From Arthrobacter jiangjiafuii (lineage in GTDB: Bacteria; Actinomycetota; Actinomycetes; Actinomycetales; Micrococcaceae), in the NCBI RefSeq assembly GCF_018622995.1, contig NZ_CP076022.1, forward strand, positions 1,550,001-1,614,000: 64,000 nt of DNA. The letters are read 5' to 3'. Below, one piece after another: positions 37,932-47,946 of the stretch. The translations under genes and the position numbers were made by a program. Positions within the stretch are counted from its first letter, which is position 1. Every line of letters starts with the position of its first letter. The notes under the pieces were generated by a model that saw only the letters and a program-made list of their open reading frames with translations, had not been told where the DNA came from and ran no database searches.

Positions 37932-38153
37932 ACGGGAGGAGGGTATGCCCGCGTCATTTGGGGCGGGTCCTTGAGCATCGGCTGTGGGCGATCAACGTCA
38001 GTTCCGGTAACCGAAGAGGGCTGGGCATGCCGAGACTTTTTCTCATACTACGGCGAGCACGGAGTCTCCTGAGTGGTAGTAAAGGCTTCGTAGGCCCGTC
38101 ACACCCCGACCCCCGATTCCGCCGCAACCGGCGTCACAGCGTAGCCTTGACCT
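37932..38153. other. non-coding stretch before hisE
   Basis: Only arginine-rich frames without ribosome sites are open here, so I see no gene. The last bases carry TAGCCT (38142-38147), a plausible -10, six bases before the hisE GTG. That fits a leaderless hisE mRNA. No good -35 hexamer is visible. Confidence 0.4.
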
Positions 38154-38417
38154 GTGAAAACCTTCGAAGACCTCTTTGCAGAGCTGAGCGAGAAAGCGCA
38201 GAACCGCCCCGCCGGTTCCCGCACGGTAGCTGAACTGGAATCGGGCGTTCACGGCATCGGCAAGAAGATTGTCGAAGAAGCCGCCGAAGTCTGGATGGCC
38301 GCCGAATACGAATCCGAGGCCGAATGCGCCGAAGAAATCTCCCAGCTGCTCTACCACCTGCAGGTACTCATGCTCGCCAAAGGCATGACGCTCCAGGACG
38401 TCTACAAGCATCTCTAG
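38154..38417 (+). CDS. hisE: phosphoribosyl-ATP pyrophosphohydrolase
   Basis: An 87-residue all-helical enzyme catalysing the second step of histidine synthesis. MazG-like features are [38 protein letters not shown] and [15 protein letters not shown]. The GTG start has no ribosome site but has TAGCCT six bases upstream, suggesting leaderless translation. hisG follows after about 80 bases. Confidence 0.93.
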   Translation: MKTFEDLFAELSEKAQNRPAGSRTVAELESGVHGIGKKIVEEAAEVWMAAEYESEAECAEEISQLLYHLQVLMLAKGMTLQDVYKHL

Positions 38418-38495
38418 CCACGCGCTGAACCAGTGCGTGGCCCCGCCGGCAAACCTCACCCCACCAACAGTGACTTCCAGCGAAAGATGCCTCCC

Positions 38496-39338
38496 ATGCT
38501 CCGTGTAGCCGTCCCCAATAAGGGATCCCTCTCCGAATCCGCCTCCGCCATGCTCTCCGAAGCGGGCTACCGCCAGCGCCGCGACAGCCGCGAACTGGTC
38601 CTGGTGGATCCGGACAACGACATTGAATTCTTCTTCCTCCGCCCGCGCGACATCGCCGTCTACGTCGGCGCCGGTACGCTCGACGTCGGCATCACCGGCC
38701 GCGACCTGTTCCTCGACGCCGAGGTGGATGCCGAAGAGCTGATGAACCTGGGCTTCGCCAAGTCCACCTTCCGCTTCGCCGGACCGGCCGGCGACTTCAC
38801 CGCCGTCGAACAGCTCGAAGGCAAGCGCCTGGCCACCAGCTACGACGGCCTGCTCCGCAACTACCTGGCCGACCGCGGCATCAACGCATCAGTGGTCCGG
38901 CTCGACGGCGCCGTGGAATCCTCGGTGCGCCTCGGCGTCGCCGACGCGATCGCCGACGTCGTCGAAACCGGAACCACGCTGCGCGCCGCCGGCATGGAAA
39001 TCTTCGGCGAACCCATCCTGAAGTCCGAAGCCATCCTGATCGGCCGCCGCGGCGAAAGCCCCGCCGGCGTCGACGTCCTGATCCGCCGCCTGCGCGGCGT
39101 CCAAGTGGCGCACCAGTACGTGATGATGGATTACGACGTGCGCCGCGAGCTCGTGGACCAGGCCGCAGCGCTGACGCCGGGCCTGGAATCGCCCACCGTC
39201 TCGCCCCTGCAGGACAGCGGCTGGGTGGCTGTGCGCTCCATGATCAAGAAGTCGGACACGAACCGGATCATGGACGAACTCTATGAACTCGGCGCCCGCG
39301 CCATCCTCGTGAGCACCATCCACGCCTGCCGGATCTAG
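38496..39338 (+). CDS. hisG: ATP phosphoribosyltransferase (long form)
   Basis: 280 residues from ATG 38496 ([20 protein letters not shown]). This is the long, histidine-inhibited HisG, which commits ATP and PRPP to histidine synthesis. The PRPP-binding motif is [17 protein letters not shown]. The C-terminal ~75 residues ([30 protein letters not shown]) are the regulatory ACT-like domain. ATG 38487 nine bases upstream is an alternative. hisF starts 11 bases after the stop. Confidence 0.94.
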   Translation: MLRVAVPNKGSLSESASAMLSEAGYRQRRDSRELVLVDPDNDIEFFFLRPRDIAVYVGAGTLDVGITGRDLFLDAEVDAEELMNLGFAKSTFRFAGPAGDFTAVEQLEGKRLATSYDGLLRNYLADRGINASVVRLDGAVESSVRLGVADAIADVVETGTTLRAAGMEIFGEPILKSEAILIGRRGESPAGVDVLIRRLRGVQVAHQYVMMDYDVRRELVDQAAALTPGLESPTVSPLQDSGWVAVRSMIKKSDTNRIMDELYELGARAILVSTIHACRI

Positions 39339-39349
39339 GGGAAATCACC

Positions 39350-40120
39350 ATGAGTGTTGCCATCCGCGTCATTCCCTGCCTGGACGTCGACGCCGGCCGC
39401 GTGGTCAAGGGCATCAACTTCGAGGGCCTGCGCGACGCCGGAGACCCCGTGGAGCTGGCGCACCGCTATGACCGCGCCGGCGCCGACGAGCTGACCTTCC
39501 TGGACGTGACGGCCTCCTCGGGCGAGCGGGACAACGTGTTCGACGTCGTCTCCCGCACCGCCGAGGAAGTCTTCATTCCGCTGACCGTCGGCGGGGGAGT
39601 GCGCGGCATCGCCGACGTCGACCGGCTGCTGCGCTCCGGCGCGGACAAGGCTTCGATCAACTCGGCCGCCGTCGCCCGCCCGGACGTCATAGACGAGATC
39701 ACCCGCCACTTCGGCTCCCAGGTGCTGGTGCTCTCCGTGGACGCACGGCGCACGCACGACGGCGCCACGCCGTCGGGCTTTGAGATCACCACGCACGGCG
39801 GCCGCCGGGGGACCGGGATCGACGCCGTCGCCTGGGCCCGCGAGGCGGCGGACCGCGGCGTGGGGGAGATCCTGCTGAACTCCATCGACGCCGACGGCAC
39901 CCGCGAGGGCTTCGACCTGGAGATGATCAAGGCCGTCCGTGCCGCAGTGACCGTGCCGCTGATCGCCTCCGGCGGTGCCGGTGCGCCCGAGCACTTCCCG
40001 CCGGCCGTGGCAGCCGGGGCCGACGCCGTCCTGGCTGCGTCGGTGTTCCACTTCGGGCCCGATGACGCGATTCACCAGGTCAAGGCCGCCATTCGTGCTG
40101 CCGGGTATCCGGTGCGCTAA
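39350..40120 (+). CDS. hisF: imidazole glycerol phosphate synthase cyclase subunit
   Basis: A 256-residue TIM barrel. Hallmarks are [17 protein letters not shown] with catalytic Asp, [21 protein letters not shown] and [13 protein letters not shown]. It converts PRFAR plus ammonia (supplied by HisH, not in this window) into IGP and AICAR. Normally its downstream neighbours in related genomes would be the TIGR03085 gene and hisI; here about 14 kb of accessory DNA intervenes. Confidence 0.95.
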   Translation: MSVAIRVIPCLDVDAGRVVKGINFEGLRDAGDPVELAHRYDRAGADELTFLDVTASSGERDNVFDVVSRTAEEVFIPLTVGGGVRGIADVDRLLRSGADKASINSAAVARPDVIDEITRHFGSQVLVLSVDARRTHDGATPSGFEITTHGGRRGTGIDAVAWAREAADRGVGEILLNSIDADGTREGFDLEMIKAVRAAVTVPLIASGGAGAPEHFPPAVAAGADAVLAASVFHFGPDDAIHQVKAAIRAAGYPVR

Positions 40121-40174
40121 CGCTCCCCGGCGGTAACGCATCAACGCCGGACAACGAGGTTCGCGGCCGTGAGG

Positions 40175-41944
40175 TCAGCGCTTGTGCATGATGCGGAGGA
40201 GAGCATCCCGAGCCTGCAAGGTGGGATTACCCACGGAGCTGTTTGCACGCCAGGCGACGAATTTGTCGGGCCTGATCAGGACAGCACCGGCAGGACCGTG
40301 GCCGCGGTAGCGTGTCCACGCGCATCGGGGGTCCAGATAGTCGCCCGAGGTGTGACCGACTGTGATCGCAAGCACATCGATGCCTTCTTCAGCGGCGGCG
40401 GATCGGACAGCGTTCACCCATCCGGCGCCGGCTTCCCCGGCGACCAGCACATACTGTCCGACGCCTCCGATGTCTTGGATGGCAATCCGATTTCCACGGT
40501 GGTCCTCGAGCCACGCGTGCGGCAGGGGCGAACCCGGCCTGGCTGAGGGTTCATAGATCCGGATCTCTTCTACCGGCTGTGGCTCGGGGCTCCCGTCCGC
40601 AACGACGGCCTGCGATTCATAGCGGTAGCCGAATTCGATGTTGTGTTCCCGGAACTCCATGGACTGTGCGGCAATGGCGAACCGAAGTTTGGCACGGAAG
40701 TCCTCCTCGGCCGGGTCGTCGCTCCAGATTCGTTTCAGGGCGGTGAGGTTTTCCTCTTCGGACTGCGTGGGTGAGACGCCGAGCGCCTGGCCGATGGCCA
40801 TGTGGTTCAAGGCGTTCTCAGTGGAACGCCGGACGTTGGTGACGGCGACAGGCCGACGTTCCTGTTCATAAGTGGCCAGCAGCTCCGGAGAGGCTTGTCG
40901 GCGCAGCACGGCTGCAATCTTCCAGCAGATGTTGTAGGCGTCCTGAATGGCAGTATTGAGGCCCAGTCCACCCGTCGGACCGTGCCGATGGGCTGCGTCG
41001 CCCAGCAGGAACGCCCGGTTCTCCTGGAACCGCTCCGCGACCAGTGCCTCGAAGGACCACCGGGTAATCTTGTGGACTTCCGGCTCAAGGTCAGGCAGCC
41101 CCAGCGCCATCTTCATGTCGGCAACCATGGCCCCGTCGTCGAAGATGCGCCTGTCATCCGCGGCGTAGTTCTCGTGGAAGACCCACTCCTCCGACTCCGG
41201 ACCCCACTTCTCCGGGCCCATGGGTATCAGCAGCGTGAGCAGGCCGGTATGCGCAGGCCACATCCAACGGATCAGCACGCCGGGGTCACTGACATGCTGG
41301 CTGAGATCTGCGGAAAAGTGAACTGAGACGCTGTAGAGGATGTTCCGTTCCCCCTGCATATCGATGCCGAGAGCGTTGCCGACGGTCCGGCCGCCGTCGC
41401 AGCCCAGCAGGTAAGCACTGCGAACGGTGAATGTTTCACCGGTCTCCTTGTTGAGCACGGTGGAAGTGACGCCATCGTCGTCCTGCTCGAAAGAGATCAG
41501 CTCATGGTTGAAGAGCACACCTTCGGGTGACTTTTCCCGGGCATGTTTCAGAAGGATGGGTTCCAATCTGATCTGCGGCAAATTGGTCTGTCGGCACGGG
41601 CTTGCCGCGACGTAGTCCGGATCCTGATAGCCTGCGCCCCAGGATTCCTGGCGGGCAATCTCCTTGCCGTAGATGGGGTCCTTGCCGACGAGGCCGGCGT
41701 ACCAGCCGGTGGCGGCCATGTTTTCCGCCGGAGTGCCCTGGGCGTAAATATCATCAGCGACACCGAGCTTTCGGTAAACCTCCATGGAACGCTGCTGGAG
41801 CACGTGGGCCTTTGGCAGCACGGAAATGGATGCCGTGCTGCTGATGGCGAGGGACTCGATCCCAAGATCCGAGAACAGCATCGAAGCCGTCAGTCCGGCA
41901 CCCCCTGCTCCAACAATCAGTACGGGAATATCGAGGTGGTTCAT
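40175..41944 (-). CDS. FAD-dependent aromatic-ring monooxygenase
   Basis: A 589-residue flavoprotein of the class A aromatic hydroxylase family (TfdB/PheA/MhpA-like). The FAD fingerprint is PVLIVGAGGAGLTASMLFSD, the DG-type motif is LLGCDGGRTVGNALGI, and the GD motif is FLLGDAAHRHGPTGGLGLNT. A C-terminal thioredoxin-like domain is present as in phenol hydroxylases. It probably hydroxylates a phenolic or aromatic acid using NAD(P)H and O2. It clusters with an MFS importer and a GntR regulator on the same strand. Confidence 0.87.
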   Translation of the reverse strand: MNHLDIPVLIVGAGGAGLTASMLFSDLGIESLAISSTASISVLPKAHVLQQRSMEVYRKLGVADDIYAQGTPAENMAATGWYAGLVGKDPIYGKEIARQESWGAGYQDPDYVAASPCRQTNLPQIRLEPILLKHAREKSPEGVLFNHELISFEQDDDGVTSTVLNKETGETFTVRSAYLLGCDGGRTVGNALGIDMQGERNILYSVSVHFSADLSQHVSDPGVLIRWMWPAHTGLLTLLIPMGPEKWGPESEEWVFHENYAADDRRIFDDGAMVADMKMALGLPDLEPEVHKITRWSFEALVAERFQENRAFLLGDAAHRHGPTGGLGLNTAIQDAYNICWKIAAVLRRQASPELLATYEQERRPVAVTNVRRSTENALNHMAIGQALGVSPTQSEEENLTALKRIWSDDPAEEDFRAKLRFAIAAQSMEFREHNIEFGYRYESQAVVADGSPEPQPVEEIRIYEPSARPGSPLPHAWLEDHRGNRIAIQDIGGVGQYVLVAGEAGAGWVNAVRSAAAEEGIDVLAITVGHTSGDYLDPRCAWTRYRGHGPAGAVLIRPDKFVAWRANSSVGNPTLQARDALLRIMHKR

Positions 41945-42051
41945 GGTTGCCTCCTGGGCGCCGGACGTTTCTGCCGGCCGGGTCTCTCGTCATTGAGGAT
42001 GGAAGTCTTTACCTGGCGGCGTACAAGCGGTTGACTGTGGCTGATTCGATC

Positions 42052-43302
42052 TCAGGCCGTGGCTTGGGTGACGCTGTTCGCCTTGACCGGCCTGCCCGCT
42101 GTAAAGAAGCTGACCGCCGCCATTACGGCCGCCAGAAGTCCCAGAATGCCGATGCCGGCTGCGAGGCCACCCGCTGCTGCGCCGAGGGCCGCCACGACGA
42201 AGGGGCAGATGAACTGGCCGATCCACAAAGAACTGGTCCAGATCCCTGTGCCCGTCCCGCGCACCTCCTGCGGCAGAACACCAAGAGCCCAAGTGATCAG
42301 CGATGGCAACAGCAGACCGGTGCCCGCGCTGGCGAAAACGGCTCCTGCCATTGCTACCGGAATCGAGGAGGCACCCCAAATCACCACAAACCCGACGGAC
42401 GTCAAACCGAAGGCAATAGGCAGAAGCCGGTACGGACCGAAGCCACCGACCAGGCGGAAGGAGAAGGCCCCAACTGCAGTAGCCAGCGAGGCCAAAGCTG
42501 ACATCATCCCGATTCTGGCTACATCAGAGAGGCCGAGATCAGTCAGGATGTAGGAGAGGTGGACGACCAGAGTGTAGAAGGCGATCCCGCCGAACAACGT
42601 GACCACGGCCGGTTTGCTGAGCTGACGCCACGGGACGGCCTGGCGCAGATTGCGCGTAGGGTTTTTGACCGGTTCCCAGAGGACAGGCAGCATGATGGCA
42701 GCCAGCACTACGGCGACGCCGTACATCCAGAAGGTGTTGCGCCAGCCGCCGGCACCGAGAAGGCCGCCGATCGTCAAGAACGCCACCGCGCTGACGGTGG
42801 TGAAGACGGTCTGAAGGGACAGGTACTTGTTGCGGCGGGTTTCGTGGAAGTAGTCACCGATCAGTGTGGTGCAGCAGGTCATGATGAAGGCCTCGCAGAC
42901 GCCTACGAAGGCCCGTGTGACGACAATCTGGACCAGCGAATCCATGAAGAAGGGTGCCATGCCGAAGACAGCGTAGGCGACCATTGCCCAGAGCAGCAGG
43001 TTTTTGCGCCCCACCTTGTCTGCGACAGCGCCGGCGACCGGCGAAACCAACGCGACGAACAGGGCCGGAACGGTCAGGACCATCGGAACCAGGATGGCGA
43101 CACCGGGTGTGTCCGCGAAGTGTGCGGCCATGGTTGGCAGCACGGGTGACAGGAGAACCGCGCCCAGGACCGGCATACAGCTGCCCAACAGCAGGAGTAT
43201 CCCCTGCATAGTGGTGCCGAGGCCCCGCAGGGCACCGGATGTGGAGACGCCGGGGTCAGTTGCCGAAGCAGCATGTGCTCCCGAGGAAGAAGAGCCGGTC
43301 AT
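42052..43302 (-). CDS. MFS transporter, probable aromatic-compound permease
   Basis: 416 residues from ATG 43302, which follows AAAGGGGAT. About twelve helices are seen. Motif A is SPVAGAVADKVGRKNLLLWA and a related cytoplasmic loop GDYFHETRRNKYLSLQ follows. Sitting between the hydroxylase and the GntR regulator, it most likely imports the hydroxylase substrate, though export cannot be excluded. Confidence 0.84.
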   Translation of the reverse strand: MTGSSSSGAHAASATDPGVSTSGALRGLGTTMQGILLLLGSCMPVLGAVLLSPVLPTMAAHFADTPGVAILVPMVLTVPALFVALVSPVAGAVADKVGRKNLLLWAMVAYAVFGMAPFFMDSLVQIVVTRAFVGVCEAFIMTCCTTLIGDYFHETRRNKYLSLQTVFTTVSAVAFLTIGGLLGAGGWRNTFWMYGVAVVLAAIMLPVLWEPVKNPTRNLRQAVPWRQLSKPAVVTLFGGIAFYTLVVHLSYILTDLGLSDVARIGMMSALASLATAVGAFSFRLVGGFGPYRLLPIAFGLTSVGFVVIWGASSIPVAMAGAVFASAGTGLLLPSLITWALGVLPQEVRGTGTGIWTSSLWIGQFICPFVVAALGAAAGGLAAGIGILGLLAAVMAAVSFFTAGRPVKANSVTQATA

Positions 43303-43417
43303 GAATATCCCCTTTGGACTGTGACGCACGTCTCTAGCGCGTCCGTGGTCCAGCCAGCATCAACCACTTTTGTCGTCAATGCAAGCAATTATCGAAAATA
43401 TCCGGATTATCCTCGAA

Positions 43418-44113
43418 TCAGTTGTAGCGGCCACCGCCGTCTTCTGCCAAGGCCGCCTGGAGCAGCAAGTCTGTGGTGCATTGGAGGTGGCGCCCTAAGG
43501 CCGCAACTGCCTCGTCGGCGCGTCTGTCGCAGGCCAGCTCCATCAGTTCCCGGTGCTCGGCGGGAACGTCACGCTTGGCTTCTGCCACACCTACCCCCGA
43601 AAGCTGGCGGTAGAGTTCAGAGCTGTCCCGAAGTCCCCGCACCATGCCGATCAGTCGCTGACTGCCGCTGGCTGTGCCCAACGCGTCATGGAAGGCTGCA
43701 TGGGCTGCACTCCATTCAGCCGTGGTGCCGGGCTCGCCCTCGCGGTGGAGCTCGGCCCGCTCCAGCACGTGGTGCGAGGAGACGACCCTGGCCTCCCAAT
43801 CCATGTCGCCGTTTTCGATGGACCGACGCAGGGCCAGACCCTCCAGCATGATGCGCAGCTCGGTGACGTCAATCAGGTCTTCCCGTGAGATTTCCGTTAC
43901 CCGGAACCCCTGATTGGGCAGAAGTACTACCAAATGCTGTTCAGTGAGGCGGACCAGGGCTTCCCTGATGACTGACATGCTGGTTCCATACCGCTTGGAC
44001 AACACCGCAAGGCGCAGGGGACTGCCTGGCGCAAACACATTGCCAAGGATCTCGGCGCGGAGTTGTTCGTGAACATGGGCAGTCAATGTTGCGGAGCGAG
44101 GTTGGGTGACCAT
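43418..44113 (-). CDS. GntR-family (FCD) regulator of the hydroxylase cluster
   Basis: 231 residues from ATG 44113. The N-terminal winged helix (HVHEQLRAEILGNVFAPGS, then KRYGTSMSVIREALVRLTEQ) is GntR-like. The C-terminal helical FCD domain contains HAAFHDALGTASGSQRLIGM and HRELMELACDRRADEAVAAL with metal-binding His residues. TACTGT six bases before the ATG suggests a leaderless transcript. It probably controls the MFS and monooxygenase genes, with an aromatic ligand as effector. Confidence 0.85.
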   Translation of the reverse strand: MVTQPRSATLTAHVHEQLRAEILGNVFAPGSPLRLAVLSKRYGTSMSVIREALVRLTEQHLVVLLPNQGFRVTEISREDLIDVTELRIMLEGLALRRSIENGDMDWEARVVSSHHVLERAELHREGEPGTTAEWSAAHAAFHDALGTASGSQRLIGMVRGLRDSSELYRQLSGVGVAEAKRDVPAEHRELMELACDRRADEAVAALGRHLQCTTDLLLQAALAEDGGGRYN

Positions 44114-44185
44114 GGGAAAACAGTACCGCTGCCACGTGAATCGAAAGTTCATCGATAATCATTTGCCTTCGCCGGGGAGCCCTGA

Positions 44186-44770
44186 GAGGCGGCGGCCCTG
44201 CCGGCGGTGGGCGTCACCGCTATCACTGCGGTGAGAGGCCAAGGCAGGGTCACGGCGGGGAGCCGCGTCCTGGTCAGGGGTGCAGCCGGCGGAGTCGGAA
44301 GTGCTGCCGTCCAGTACGCTCACTCACTGGGTGCGCACGTCACCGCTCTTGCCAGTAAGTCGAACATGCAGCCGGTGCGTGATCTTGGGGCAGATACCGT
44401 GCTCGACCGAAGGCTGACGCGCGTTGAGGACCTCGGAAGTTTCGACGCGATCATCGACACCGTCGGCTCCGACCTGCTGCAGTACCGTCAGCACCTATCA
44501 GAGCACGGGCGAATGGTCACAATCGCTTTCTCTTCCGTGAGGAGCATTGCGGCGATCGCCTTTTCAGCTATCTACGGACGGAAACGGATCAGAAGCTTCG
44601 GGGGCAAGCCGCCGCGAGGGTTGATTGCGGACCTTACGAATGCCGTCGAGGCCGGCGCAATGATGCCCGTCATCCAGGAAGTCCATCCGATTGAGAAGAT
44701 CGCCGATGCGCACCGAGCCCTTGAGGCAGGTGGTGTCCGGGGCAAACACGTCATCCGCATCCGAGCCTGA
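44186..44770 (+). pseudogene. N-terminally truncated quinone-oxidoreductase-like gene
   Basis: The reading frame is homologous right up to a TGA at 44183. EAAALPAVGVTAITAV directly follows the stop and corresponds to the mid-protein region of zinc-type quinone oxidoreductases. The NAD(P)-binding part is intact (VLVRGAAGGVGSAAVQYAH, GADTVLDRRLTR), and the C terminus ends IADAHRALEAGGVRGKHVIR. The N-terminal GroES-like catalytic domain (about 120 residues) is missing. No start or ribosome site supports a functional short protein. Confidence 0.8.
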
Positions 44771-44933
44771 CCGCTGTCCCGCTCACGTACTAACGCTGCT
44801 GTGACGCCGGGACAAGCCCTTTATCTGTACACCCTCCGAGGGTTGTCAGGGTGGAGGGAAATAAATCACCCCGGAGCGGGCTTGTGCTTTAAGTGCCCTT
44901 TTTCGGCACTGTTCCCCCACAGCTTGGAGAAGT

Positions 44934-45974
44934 ATGACCACCGCTCGCGCTTACGCCGCCACCTCAGCCACCGACCCGCTGGTTCCCACCACGATCGAAC
45001 GCCGCGACGTCGGCCCGCACGATGTCCTCATCGACATTGCCTACGCCGGGGTCTGCCACTCGGACATCCACACCGTCCGCGGCGAGTGGGGACCCATCGC
45101 CTATCCGCAGGTGGTCGGCCACGAAATCGTCGGCACCGTAGCCGAGGTCGGCGCCGAGGTGACCCGCCACAAGGTCGGCGACCGGGTGGGCGTGGGGTGC
45201 ATGGTCAACTCCTGCCGCGAGTGCGAGAACTGCCTCGCCGGCATGGAGAACTACTGCCTCAACGGCAATACCGGCACCTACACCGCCGTGGACCGCGACG
45301 GCTCCATCACGCAGGGCGGTTACTCGACGGCCATCGTCGTCGTCGAGGACTTCGTGCTGAGCGTGCCCGAGAGCATCCCGTATGAAGCCGCAGCCCCGCT
45401 GCTCTGCGCCGGCATCACCACCTACTCGCCCCTGGCCCACTGGAACGCGGGACCGGGCAAGAAGGTCGCCGTCGTCGGCATGGGCGGACTCGGCCACATG
45501 GGCGTCAAGATCGCCGCCGCGATGGGCGCCGAAGTTACCGTGCTGTCCCAGTCGCTGAACAAGCAGGACGACGGCCTGCGCTTTGGTGCCGAGCACTACT
45601 ACGCCACCAGCGACGCCGAAACGTTCAAGAAGCTCGCGAACACCTTCGACCTGATCATCAACACAGTCAGCGCGCCGGTGGACATGCAGCAGTACCTGTC
45701 CCTGCTCCGCCTGGACGGAACGATCGTCAACGTCGGCGCCCCGCCCAAGCCGCTGCCGGTCTCGGTCTTCGCGCTCATGGGCAACCGCCGCTCGTTCGCG
45801 TCGTCGGGGATCGGCAGCATCGCCGAGACCCAGGAGATGCTGGACTTCTGCGCCGAGCACAACATCGCCCCCGAGGTCGAGCTGATCGATGCCGCGGAAA
45901 TCAACACCGCCTACGAACGGGTGCTGAAGTCCGACGTCCGCTACCGCTTCGTCATCGACGCCGCGACGATCTAG
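44934..45974 (+). CDS. zinc-dependent NAD(P) alcohol dehydrogenase
   Basis: A 346-residue medium-chain dehydrogenase of the cinnamyl-alcohol/YahK type. Catalytic zinc ligands are in [15 protein letters not shown] and GHEIVGTV, and structural zinc cysteines in [17 protein letters not shown]. The cofactor motif is [15 protein letters not shown]. It reduces aldehydes or oxidises alcohols; the exact substrate is unknown. An AGTGCC/GGCACT hairpin lies in its leader (44892-44910). A diverged 151-bp piece of a related gene occurs at 50037-50187. Confidence 0.9.
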   Translation: MTTARAYAATSATDPLVPTTIERRDVGPHDVLIDIAYAGVCHSDIHTVRGEWGPIAYPQVVGHEIVGTVAEVGAEVTRHKVGDRVGVGCMVNSCRECENCLAGMENYCLNGNTGTYTAVDRDGSITQGGYSTAIVVVEDFVLSVPESIPYEAAAPLLCAGITTYSPLAHWNAGPGKKVAVVGMGGLGHMGVKIAAAMGAEVTVLSQSLNKQDDGLRFGAEHYYATSDAETFKKLANTFDLIINTVSAPVDMQQYLSLLRLDGTIVNVGAPPKPLPVSVFALMGNRRSFASSGIGSIAETQEMLDFCAEHNIAPEVELIDAAEINTAYERVLKSDVRYRFVIDAATI

Positions 45975-46016
45975 TCCGGCTCCGGCTCCGGCTCTGTTGG
46001 TCTGGCTATAACAGAC

Positions 46017-46051
46017 AAAGGGCGCCCCACCGATCCGGTGGGGCGCCCTTT
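46017..46051. terminator. bidirectional terminator hairpin
   Basis: AAAGGGCGCCCCACCG and CGGTGGGGCGCCCTTT form a perfect 16-bp stem with loop ATC, followed by TTCCC on the plus side and preceded by A-rich sequence for the minus side. It lies between the convergent alcohol dehydrogenase and TetR genes and should terminate both. Confidence 0.92.
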
Positions 46052-46063
46052 TCCCGTGGCCGT

Positions 46064-46606
46064 TCAGCTGGCGGTTTGACGGTTCTGCAATAGGGGGACC
46101 AATTCGTCCAGGGTGTTGGCCGTGACGAATCCGTCGCGTTCACCACGGGTGATGTCCTGGTGGTAGCTCAGGCCGTCACCGGCGAGCAGGGCGAGTTTTG
46201 CCAGCGCCGGATCGCCCAGGGCCTCCAGCAGGACGGCGTACCACTGGTCCCGGCCGGACCTCAGCGCCTGGGCGGCTTCTTCATGCCCGCGCTGGGCCAG
46301 GCGGGTGGCAGCCACAACCATGCGTTCCAGGGACGATGAGTCGTCCAGTGACGACGCCAGGTAGTAGTGCACTGCCTGTTTGGGGTCGTGTGCCATGGCA
46401 GCCACATCCTCAGCGATGAGGGTGCGCAGGCGGCTGACCAGTCCATCGTCCAAGGCTTGCCGCGACGGAAAATGGTGCAGCAGCCCTGCCTTCGACAGTC
46501 CGCTGAGCCGGGCGGTTGCGTCGATGGTGGCTTCAGCGGTTCCGTGCTCGGAAAGCAACTCCACATAGGCGTCGATGATCTTGTCCTGCTTGGTACCTGT
46601 GGTCAT
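46064..46606 (-). CDS. TetR-family regulator
   Basis: 180 residues from ATG 46606 (GGAG ten bases upstream). The N-terminal helix-turn-helix (IIDAYVELLSEHGTAEATID then LSGLSKAGLLHHFPSRQALD) is typical TetR; the C-terminal part is the ligand-binding/dimer domain. It is the third gene of the APC permease-dehydrogenase operon. The perfect palindrome at 49497-49516 upstream of that operon is its likely target. The ligand may be the transported amino acid or amine. Confidence 0.85.
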   Translation of the reverse strand: MTTGTKQDKIIDAYVELLSEHGTAEATIDATARLSGLSKAGLLHHFPSRQALDDGLVSRLRTLIAEDVAAMAHDPKQAVHYYLASSLDDSSSLERMVVAATRLAQRGHEEAAQALRSGRDQWYAVLLEALGDPALAKLALLAGDGLSYHQDITRGERDGFVTANTLDELVPLLQNRQTAS

Positions 46607-46679
46607 TAACTGGTTCTCCGGGAAAGAAAGCGGCGGCGCACCCATCCGTATCGGATGACGTGCGCCGCGCGCTCAGGGT

Positions 46680-47903
46680 TTACTTCTCGACGATACCCCA
46701 CGCGGAACCGTATCCGGCGGGCTCCTCGGCGGCCAGGAGTTCAAGGAAAGGCTTGGCATCGAAGGCCTCCGGACCCAGTACGCCGGCACCCTTCCAGGTG
46801 CCGTTGGCCAGCAGTTCCAGAGCGACAACCGGGTTGATGGCGGTCTGCCACACCACGGCCTGCGAATCGTCGCGCTTCATCGTCTCCTCATTGTCGACGA
46901 CGTGGTACAGGTACAACGATCCCTTCGTCCCGTCCTTGCGGGTACCGGTCACCAGGACGCCGGCACACGTCTTGCCCTTCATGAGCGGCCCCAGGGTGGC
47001 GGGATCAGGCAGGCAGGCGGCGACGACGTCGCGCGGGGAAACCTGCTGGCCGCGCACCGTCACGGGCTCGGTCGAGTCCAGTCCCAGCTTGTGCAGGGTC
47101 CGGAGCACCTCGATGAACTCGTTGCCCAGGCCGTACTTGAAGTCCACCCGCTTGGCGTCGATCCAGCGGGGCATCAGGGTGACTTCCTCATGCTCCACGT
47201 TCACGCACTCGACTTCGCCAATGCCTTCGGGGAACTCGAAGGTAATCGGGTCCGAGAACGGCTCGGCGGCAAACCAGCCGCCCTTGTCCTTATCGAAGAG
47301 CACCGGGGGATTCAGGCATTCCTCGATGGTGGTCCAGATCGAGAAGGAAGGGGCAAACTCGTAGCCCTCCACCGTCAGGTTGGCCCCGTCGCGGACGCTG
47401 AGCTCCTCGATTTCGCTGAACAGCTCGTCGGCGGCGTAGCGGGCCAGAACATCGGAAAGACCCGGCTCAACGCCCATGCCCACCAGGGCCAGCTGCCCGT
47501 CCTGCTCCCACTGATCGGCCACGGCGAACTGATCGTCGCCGAGCTTGATGTTGGTCTTGGTGAAGGGCTCTTCGGCGTGGCGGACGGAGAGGCTCATGGC
47601 CATGTCCAGGTAGGTGACGCCGGCAGTCTTGCAGGCGTTGAAGATCGGCATGACGAAGCGCGGATCCACGGCGTTGAGCACGTGGGTTGCTCCGCTGGCG
47701 CGGATGAGTTCAACCACGCTGTCCTCGTTGGAGGCGTCAACCTGCGCTGCAGTGTAGCGGGCGTCCCCGATGGCCCGGATCAGTGTTTCCGGGCGGGCCG
47801 GATCGTAATCCGCGATGGTCATCCGGTCGAAGAACGGACGGCGGGAGGCGATGCGGGCGGCAGCGGAACCGACGCCGCCGGCGCCGAGAATGAGGATATG
47901 CAT
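46680..47903 (-). CDS. saccharopine-dehydrogenase-family oxidoreductase
   Basis: A 407-residue protein. The Rossmann start is MHILILGAGGVGSAAARIAS, then DVDxxN-like ATHVLNAVDPRFVMPIFNAC, GMGVEPGLSDVLARYAADEL and a C-terminal catalytic-domain-like half. The family covers saccharopine and carboxynorspermidine dehydrogenases, acting on imine-linked amino acids. It sits between an APC permease and a TetR regulator, suggesting catabolism of a basic amino acid or polyamine. The substrate is inferred only. Confidence 0.84.
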   Translation of the reverse strand: MHILILGAGGVGSAAARIASRRPFFDRMTIADYDPARPETLIRAIGDARYTAAQVDASNEDSVVELIRASGATHVLNAVDPRFVMPIFNACKTAGVTYLDMAMSLSVRHAEEPFTKTNIKLGDDQFAVADQWEQDGQLALVGMGVEPGLSDVLARYAADELFSEIEELSVRDGANLTVEGYEFAPSFSIWTTIEECLNPPVLFDKDKGGWFAAEPFSDPITFEFPEGIGEVECVNVEHEEVTLMPRWIDAKRVDFKYGLGNEFIEVLRTLHKLGLDSTEPVTVRGQQVSPRDVVAACLPDPATLGPLMKGKTCAGVLVTGTRKDGTKGSLYLYHVVDNEETMKRDDSQAVVWQTAINPVVALELLANGTWKGAGVLGPEAFDAKPFLELLAAEEPAGYGSAWGIVEK

Positions 47904-47946
47904 GATGATTCGCTTTCAATAGATGGTGGTGCTGAGGGGGGTCTGT

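Noticed and set aside
37865-38233. 122-codon plus-strand ORF before hisE
   Set aside because: Arg/Leu/Pro-rich, no ribosome site, overlaps hisE and the better coding fragment at 37701.
44892-44910. AGTGCC/GGCACT hairpin with T-rich loop as a terminator for the truncated oxidoreductase
   Set aside because: Stem is only 6 bp and it lies just before the alcohol dehydrogenase start without a T-run after it; mentioned only in that gene's entry.
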